From an uncultured Clostridia bacterium (GTDB lineage: Bacteria > Bacillota > Clostridia > Oscillospirales > CAG-272): 9,945 nt of DNA. Shown here in pieces: positions 5,521 through 9,945 of the stretch. Position 1 is the first letter of the stretch; every line of letters starts with the position of its first letter. The position numbers were made by a program, and so were the translations under genes. The notes under the pieces were generated by a model. It did not search any database and was not told the origin of the DNA. It saw only the letters and a list, made by a program, of their open reading frames with translations. Location of the stretch: positions 1 through 9,945 of the forward strand of contig CANQMJ010000088.1 of the NCBI GenBank assembly GCA_947624945.1, written 5' to 3'.

Positions 5521-6270
5521 TCAGTCCGACACGCGCGTCACGACGGCATCGGATTTCCACTCAATTTTGAATGTGGCTGTCGTCGTCACCGTTCTCGAGC
5601 CTTTCTCGTCGGTACCTTCCACCACGACTTTCACGTCCGGAGTGCTCATCTCCGGTTCTTTTTCGGCAGGGATGCGAAGCGTTGAAACGTATGCTCCGCC
5701 GTCCGTGTCGCCGCCGGACGAAAACGTGAATATAAGGTCGCCGCTGACGGCATCGATCTCGAGCGTGACGTAGACGTCTGTCAGTGCATCTGCAAGCTTA
5801 TCGTTTCCCGATATCCTGAGTCTCGTTTCCGGCATAACAGGCGCCGGCTCGTCGGGATCGGTGAAAGAACCGGGGATCATACTCATGAAATACTGCTTCA
5901 GATATTCATTGACAAACTTATGAACGACACCGCCCTCTGTTTCCTCTGTCGTTGTAAGATTTTCTTCCTCCGTCTCATTCAGCACCTTTGTGCCGTCGTC
6001 ACCCGTCTCCCAATACCAGCTTTCCGTTTTCGTGTGTGTGAACGACTCCTCGAACTTCTTTCCCGCGAACTCGGACTTGAACATATTTATTGCGGATGCG
6101 ACGGACAGATACTTTCTCTGATCCTCTTCGAGGTGCGTATACCGTCCCGCGTTCGCGGATGCGGCGGTCAGCGCCGACGTGCCCGCGAGGATGCAAAGCA
6201 TAAATACAAGGATCGCGAAGAGGATCGATGCTCCCCTGCTGCTTTTAAGTTTTTCACAAATGCGTTTCAC
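5521..6270 (-). CDS. PilX/PilV-like minor pilin candidate with atypical N-terminus
   Basis: This 249-aa protein has a basic leader, MKRICEKLKSSRG, followed by the hydrophobic stretch ASILFAILVFMLCILAGTSA (14-33) and a soluble domain of about 215 residues. It resembles minor pilins that lack Glu at +5: Phe18 occupies that place, so peptidase processing after Gly13 is plausible but unproven. The soluble part has a Glu-rich segment (about 90-115) and beta-type repeats of charged and Thr residues toward the C-terminus. GTG at 6270 is the chosen start because AGGAGG lies 9 nt upstream. The frame is open upstream to 6420, but that part overlaps the preceding gene. Its position between the giant GLUG protein and two prepilins supports a role in the same pilus-like complex. 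Confidence 0.8.
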   Translation of the reverse strand: MKRICEKLKSSRGASILFAILVFMLCILAGTSALTAASANAGRYTHLEEDQRKYLSVASAINMFKSEFAGKKFEESFTHTKTESWYWETGDDGTKVLNETEEENLTTTEETEGGVVHKFVNEYLKQYFMSMIPGSFTDPDEPAPVMPETRLRISGNDKLADALTDVYVTLEIDAVSGDLIFTFSSGGDTDGGAYVSTLRIPAEKEPEMSTPDVKVVVEGTDEKGSRTVTTTATFKIEWKSDAVVTRVSD

Positions 6271-6279
6271 GTCAGCGTT

Positions 6280-6285
6280 CCTCCT
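6280..6285 (-). promoter_or_regulatory. Ribosome binding site that decides the GTG start at 6270
   Basis: AGGAGG on the minus strand, 9 nt before GTG at 6270 and 4 nt after the stop of the upstream gene. It argues against the longer ATG reading from 6420. Confidence 0.85.
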
Positions 6286-6289
6286 TTCG

Positions 6290-9200
6290 TTACGGGGTGG
6301 GGGGGTATCTGTCAGCATTGTCTTTCGGGTACCAGCCGTAGTGGACGTAGGCGGGTGTTCTTTTGCCGTTACCGTTATATGCAACAGGAACATTGACAAT
6401 CGCTCCCAATTTGAAAGCATTACTTGCGACGCCGTTTACATAGGTTGCATTATGGAAGCTATACCCGGTCCAGCTTTTAAAATCAGTCAGCCCATCAAAT
6501 GCAACACCGGTCGCGCTGTTTTTGTGATATGCATCATCTCTCGCAGGCACACCCGCTGACCAATAACTGTTGTTTCCATAAGTGCCATCGCCATTATAAG
6601 CAGGACCAATGGCCTGAATATAATATTCTTTTTGCACATCGTTAGCTTTATCTTCTAAGTAACCCCTTCTTGTACCCATCCCGGTTTCAAGTCTCAGCAT
6701 ATTCATATATGAATAGCATCTTTCTATTGCTGTTGCGTTTCCTGCAGCTTGTGCATTATCGATATTGCCGAGAATTCCACCTGAGAATTGTCTTATATTA
6801 GGGTCGTTCGACGGTGTGACGCTTGTGGCTGTATAAATTATACCTCCTGCATAGCAGTTTGTTATTGTTGCTCTGTTTGTTCCTCCAATTATTCCGCCCG
6901 CAAAGACATTCTTATAATTGTCAGACACTCCGCTGATGTTGCCTGCATCAGATCTCAAAGTCACAACAGCTTCACAAGAATCTATTTTTGCACGACACCA
7001 TGCAGCTATTCCACCTATATAATGCCCTGCGGTACTACTTACTTTGCTTAAACCGTATCCGTTGCCCGTGACCTGAATCGTATATCCTGCGACAATACAG
7101 TTCTTTATTACAGGATCATCATTGCTCGAAGCAGCCCATCCATCCGCCGCAATACCGGCGGCATTGACGGAAGCTGCTTGATCACCATTTCTATAAGTAC
7201 TGTCATATGTCGCTGTAACTGTCGCAGTTCCACTCGGGGAATACATAATAACTTGCTCGATAACAGAACCTGCACCAAGGTTTGCGAAAAGTGCGGCGTG
7301 ACTTAAATTTCCCACAATGTTCAAATCAAGGATACGGTATCCAAGTCCGATGAAATGACCGTAGAATGCCTTCATATCCGGTCCAATCATTTGGAATGCA
7401 GATTGACCTTTTCCATTTAAATCATGCTGCTGTTCAAATGTCGGGTGTTTACTATCTGAGCCCATGTAAGCAGCACTGCGTGCATCAACATTATCAAGTT
7501 GAGCTATCGACCTTACGACATACGGATAATCTGCAGTTCCAAAGTCATTTGCGTTGTTAGGGATACCGCGCTTTTCTGTCGCATATGCTGTTCCTTCTTT
7601 TGTATATGTCGCTGTATTGTCGTTTACCGCGATCGAAGCGGCAAAGTCGGAGCAAAGGTATGCAGTGGGGATATTATGTTCACCATTAAAACTCCATGTA
7701 GCATAAGTTTTACTGCCCATATCTACTGTGGTATAAGACTTAGCCGTGACCGACGTTCCGACTTCTTTTTCAAGAGCTGCGGACAATTTTTCGTTTTGAG
7801 TATATTCGGTTCCACTTACCGATACACTCGGTGCGGTGTCAAAACCGGACGTAAAGTAGCCGTAGCCGCTTTCTTCGACATTCGGGACATTGTTTATCTC
7901 ATGATAGTCATAGCACAGCGTATCAATGAGCGTTACTTCGTTGGTACCGTCCTTGCCGATCGCGTGCCAGTTCTCCCCGTCCTCGGATTCCCATTCGACG
8001 AGATAGAAATGATATTTGCCGTCTTCAAGCTCCCAGTAGAAATAACCCGCGGTGTAGAAGCGCGGCCAGTCGCCGTGGTGGAGGATGGGATCCCCTTTTT
8101 CGTCTTTAAGCTCCGGATAAGGATACGGCGAGGACAGCGTCTTCGACTTCTTCGTCTGCTTATACGGGAAAACCGTATACCCGGGATTTGCCGATGAACC
8201 GTTCGATTTGTACCAATTTGCCTCGGTAAACGACTTCGTGTCCATCATCATGCCGGACGCGGTCTTTCTCACTGCTTCGGATGTATTGAATGTTACCCCT
8301 GACTGATTGACGTAGAAGCAGTTTTTACCGGCACCTTCAACTGTCGGGATTACATCAACGGATTTGCCGTTTTTTGATGTAATACTATCGTAAATTACAG
8401 CGGCGTAAGCGGCTGTTCCCGCGGGAACCGCTGCGTTTCCGTTTGCAATACCGGCAACAACAGCGTTATACGGGCTATTGCCATTGTCGTGCAGCAAATC
8501 TCCTGTGATAACTCCCGCAGTGTAGCAATTGCTTATCGTTATACTTTCTGCATTGCCGACAAGTCCGGCGATATAACCGCTGTCTTTTGCGCCGCCGAGA
8601 TATTTCAAGTATCCCGCCGCGTAGCAGCTTGTTATAGTCGTTTTTTCGGTTCCGGTTATCTCTCCCACAAGTCCGCCGACGGTTTTGCCGCTCTCGACCG
8701 TCGAGGCAAAGCTGTACTTAAACTCGCATCCGCCGTTTACGGTGCCGACGAGTCCGCCGACGGTTTTGCCGGTGAGCAGCGGGACGGTCGCAACCGATTC
8801 CGCATCCTTATCTTTTTCGACATAGACCTCGCAGCCGGAGAAAACGGCTTTTTCCGCCGTGCCCGCAAGTGTTCCGACAGAAGCGGCTTCGGTCGTCCTG
8901 CAGTCAACAAGAACGATATCGGTAAATGTGCCGTTCTTTACATCAGCGAACAGTCCGGAATTACCGTCCGACACGCCTACCGTCATGCGGCGTATCTTGA
9001 GCTTATTGCCGTTATAGGATGTGATAGCACTGTTATTTATCGGAGCAAATGGCGTTGTTTCTCCGTATGTTTTCGCCCACGACTCTATTTCGGTTACACT
9101 CGTTTTATCCGAAAAATCAATATCACGGATCTGATTTGCGGCCGTTATGCCGGTTTCGTCGTTGTTGAGATTCTGCAGATGGCGGCCGTATGCGATATTC

Positions 9201-9945
9201 GCGGTATGGCCGTCACTCACGAACGCGAAGAGACTGTTGCCCTTCACGGATACCGTCTGATCGGTGAAATCCTTCCCGCCGTCATCGGGCGTATACGAGA
9301 CCTTTACCGTGACCGTGATATCTTCGCCGGGGTGGATTCCGGTATCTTTTGCAATATCACTGAATCTTCCGCCGTAGTTTGTAACTATCAGCGAAGCTGC
9401 ACCGTCGGTCGGCATTGATGAAATATATTTTCCTTCTTCCAGCGTATCAAGAACGATCGTGACTTTATGCGCCGGGTCGCCCGCACCGAAATTCGCCTTC
9501 AGCAGCGTTTTTACTGCGTCGCTGCTTGCGCCGGTAATCGTCACCTCGAGCGTCGTCTTTGTCGGGTCGATTTCGGAACCGCTCTCAAACGGCATTTCTA
9601 TATCGAGCCTGAGCTCCTCCGCGTTCGTGAGCGTGACCTTCGGGATAGGGAGCTGACCGACTTTCGCGCGGTCGATGACATTTCCCACGCTGTCGCCGTA
9701 ATAGCCGACGAGGACAGACTGCTGCAGCCTTTTATCCTTATCGGTAAACTCGGTACTGAACCCGTCCTTGTCACAGTACCACACGGCATAGACTGCACCG
9801 CTGTTCGGAAAATAGTATACGATATAATGCCCCGACGTCAGGGACGACTCTATCGACCCCGCCGGGATAAGCAGAGACATGCCCGCATCTTTGCTCGAAA
9901 GCATATAAAGCCCGTCTGGCGTGCCGGGCGTCGCAGGACCTTCTT
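6290..9945 (-). CDS. Giant GLUG-repeat surface protein, 5' end outside window
   Basis: At least 1,218 residues, ending RYPPTP at 6290; the frame is open to the right edge, so start and N-terminus are unseen. Numbering here is from the first Met in the window (9904). Residues 1-220 are beta-type with Thr/Asp-rich stretches. Module 1 (about 236-470) has GLUG-type repeats including GKTVGGLVGTVNG (379-391), GKTVGGLVGEITG (406-418), CYAAG and NCYTAG. An aromatic linker (about 613-690, DWPRFYTAGYFYWELEDGKY) follows. Module 2 (about 786-1066) has YPYVVRSIAQLDNV, GHFIGLGYRI, GGIAAW, GGIIGGTN, NCYAGG and GGILGN. GLUG repeats occur in large bacterial surface and protease-associated proteins. It heads a minor pilin operon, so a pilus-associated adhesin with an unseen prepilin-type N-terminus is likely but inferred. 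Base composition drops from about 60% to about 40% GC in sampled lines past residue 650. Confidence 0.85.
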   Translation of the reverse strand, partial: EGPATPGTPDGLYMLSSKDAGMSLLIPAGSIESSLTSGHYIVYYFPNSGAVYAVWYCDKDGFSTEFTDKDKRLQQSVLVGYYGDSVGNVIDRAKVGQLPIPKVTLTNAEELRLDIEMPFESGSEIDPTKTTLEVTITGASSDAVKTLLKANFGAGDPAHKVTIVLDTLEEGKYISSMPTDGAASLIVTNYGGRFSDIAKDTGIHPGEDITVTVKVSYTPDDGGKDFTDQTVSVKGNSLFAFVSDGHTANIAYGRHLQNLNNDETGITAANQIRDIDFSDKTSVTEIESWAKTYGETTPFAPINNSAITSYNGNKLKIRRMTVGVSDGNSGLFADVKNGTFTDIVLVDCRTTEAASVGTLAGTAEKAVFSGCEVYVEKDKDAESVATVPLLTGKTVGGLVGTVNGGCEFKYSFASTVESGKTVGGLVGEITGTEKTTITSCYAAGYLKYLGGAKDSGYIAGLVGNAESITISNCYTAGVITGDLLHDNGNSPYNAVVAGIANGNAAVPAGTAAYAAVIYDSITSKNGKSVDVIPTVEGAGKNCFYVNQSGVTFNTSEAVRKTASGMMMDTKSFTEANWYKSNGSSANPGYTVFPYKQTKKSKTLSSPYPYPELKDEKGDPILHHGDWPRFYTAGYFYWELEDGKYHFYLVEWESEDGENWHAIGKDGTNEVTLIDTLCYDYHEINNVPNVEESGYGYFTSGFDTAPSVSVSGTEYTQNEKLSAALEKEVGTSVTAKSYTTVDMGSKTYATWSFNGEHNIPTAYLCSDFAASIAVNDNTATYTKEGTAYATEKRGIPNNANDFGTADYPYVVRSIAQLDNVDARSAAYMGSDSKHPTFEQQHDLNGKGQSAFQMIGPDMKAFYGHFIGLGYRILDLNIVGNLSHAALFANLGAGSVIEQVIMYSPSGTATVTATYDSTYRNGDQAASVNAAGIAADGWAASSNDDPVIKNCIVAGYTIQVTGNGYGLSKVSSTAGHYIGGIAAWCRAKIDSCEAVVTLRSDAGNISGVSDNYKNVFAGGIIGGTNRATITNCYAGGIIYTATSVTPSNDPNIRQFSGGILGNIDNAQAAGNATAIERCYSYMNMLRLETGMGTRRGYLEDKANDVQKEYYIQAIGPAYNGDGTYGNNSYWSAGVPARDDAYHKNSATGVAFDGLTDFKSWTGYSFHNATYVNGVASNAFKLGAIVNVPVAYNGNGKRTPAYVHYGWYPKDNADRYPPTP
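6299..6305 (-). repeat. Seven-base C homopolymer near the stop of the GLUG gene
   Basis: The coding strand reads TAC-CCC-CCC-ACC-CCG-TAA. Deleting one C (or a +1 ribosomal slip) shifts into the frame of the next gene. That frame is open from 6420 through its start at 6270 to its stop at 5521, so the two proteins would be fused. Confidence 0.7.
8670..8690 (-). repeat. 21-nt direct repeat within GLUG coding sequence, copy A
   Basis: Identical to 8751-8771; it encodes GKTVGGL at residues 406-412. The copies are 81 nt apart (27 codons), so recombination between them would remove or add one GLUG repeat in frame. Confidence 0.8.
8751..8771 (-). repeat. 21-nt direct repeat within GLUG coding sequence, copy B
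   Basis: Identical to 8670-8690; it encodes GKTVGGL at residues 379-385. The flanking codons differ between the copies, so either only the core was kept or the copies were re-homogenised. Confidence 0.8.

Noticed and set aside
6271..6420. Longer start (ATG at 6420) for the pilin-like gene
   Set aside because: It lies inside the GLUG coding sequence, has no ribosome binding site and would bury the prepilin-like leader. GTG at 6270 has AGGAGG upstream. The open frame is kept only as a frameshift-fusion finding.

Overview
The window looks like a piece of a Bacillota (Clostridia-type) chromosome, probably from an uncultured anaerobe of the gut kind. The evidence is the strong AGGAGG-type ribosome binding sites, the sigma-A promoters, the DegV and TraX-like family members, and the GLUG/prepilin proteins. 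This placement is inferred from gene content. Every supported gene is on the minus strand, so the text reads right to left in transcription order. The long plus-strand open frames are antisense shadows of GC-rich genes.

Right part (about 9945 down to 4574): a type IV pilus-like minor pilin operon. It starts with the C-terminal 1,200+ residues of a giant surface protein with two GLUG-repeat modules, whose 5' end lies outside the window. Three proteins with prepilin-like N-termini follow: 249 aa, 118 aa and 166 aa. Spacing is tight throughout: a 19-nt gap, a 16-nt gap, then a 4-nt ATGA overlap. A rho-independent terminator closes the unit at 4574-4606. The likely picture is small pilins forming a priming complex or fibre, with the giant GLUG protein as the exposed adhesive part. 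A 7-base C run sits just before the giant protein's stop codon. Loss of one base there would join it in frame to the next pilin-like gene.

Middle part (4447 down to 2669): a two-gene operon with its own promoter and a palindrome just downstream of the predicted transcription start. It encodes a DegV-family fatty-acid-binding protein and a TraX-family multi-pass membrane protein, joined by an ATGA overlap.

The 2065-2578 region has no credible gene. It resembles a miniature inverted-repeat element: imperfect terminal inverted repeats of about 46 bp, hairpins built on the GCGAAGC core, a 58-59 bp internal direct repeat, and a perfect-consensus promoter (TTGACA, 17, TATAAT) pointing left at a possible structured RNA.

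Left part (1969 down to 1): a glycoside hydrolase family 31 enzyme with its catalytic residues intact, running off the left edge. It has its own promoter at 2010-2038 and may also receive transcripts from the repeat-element promoter.
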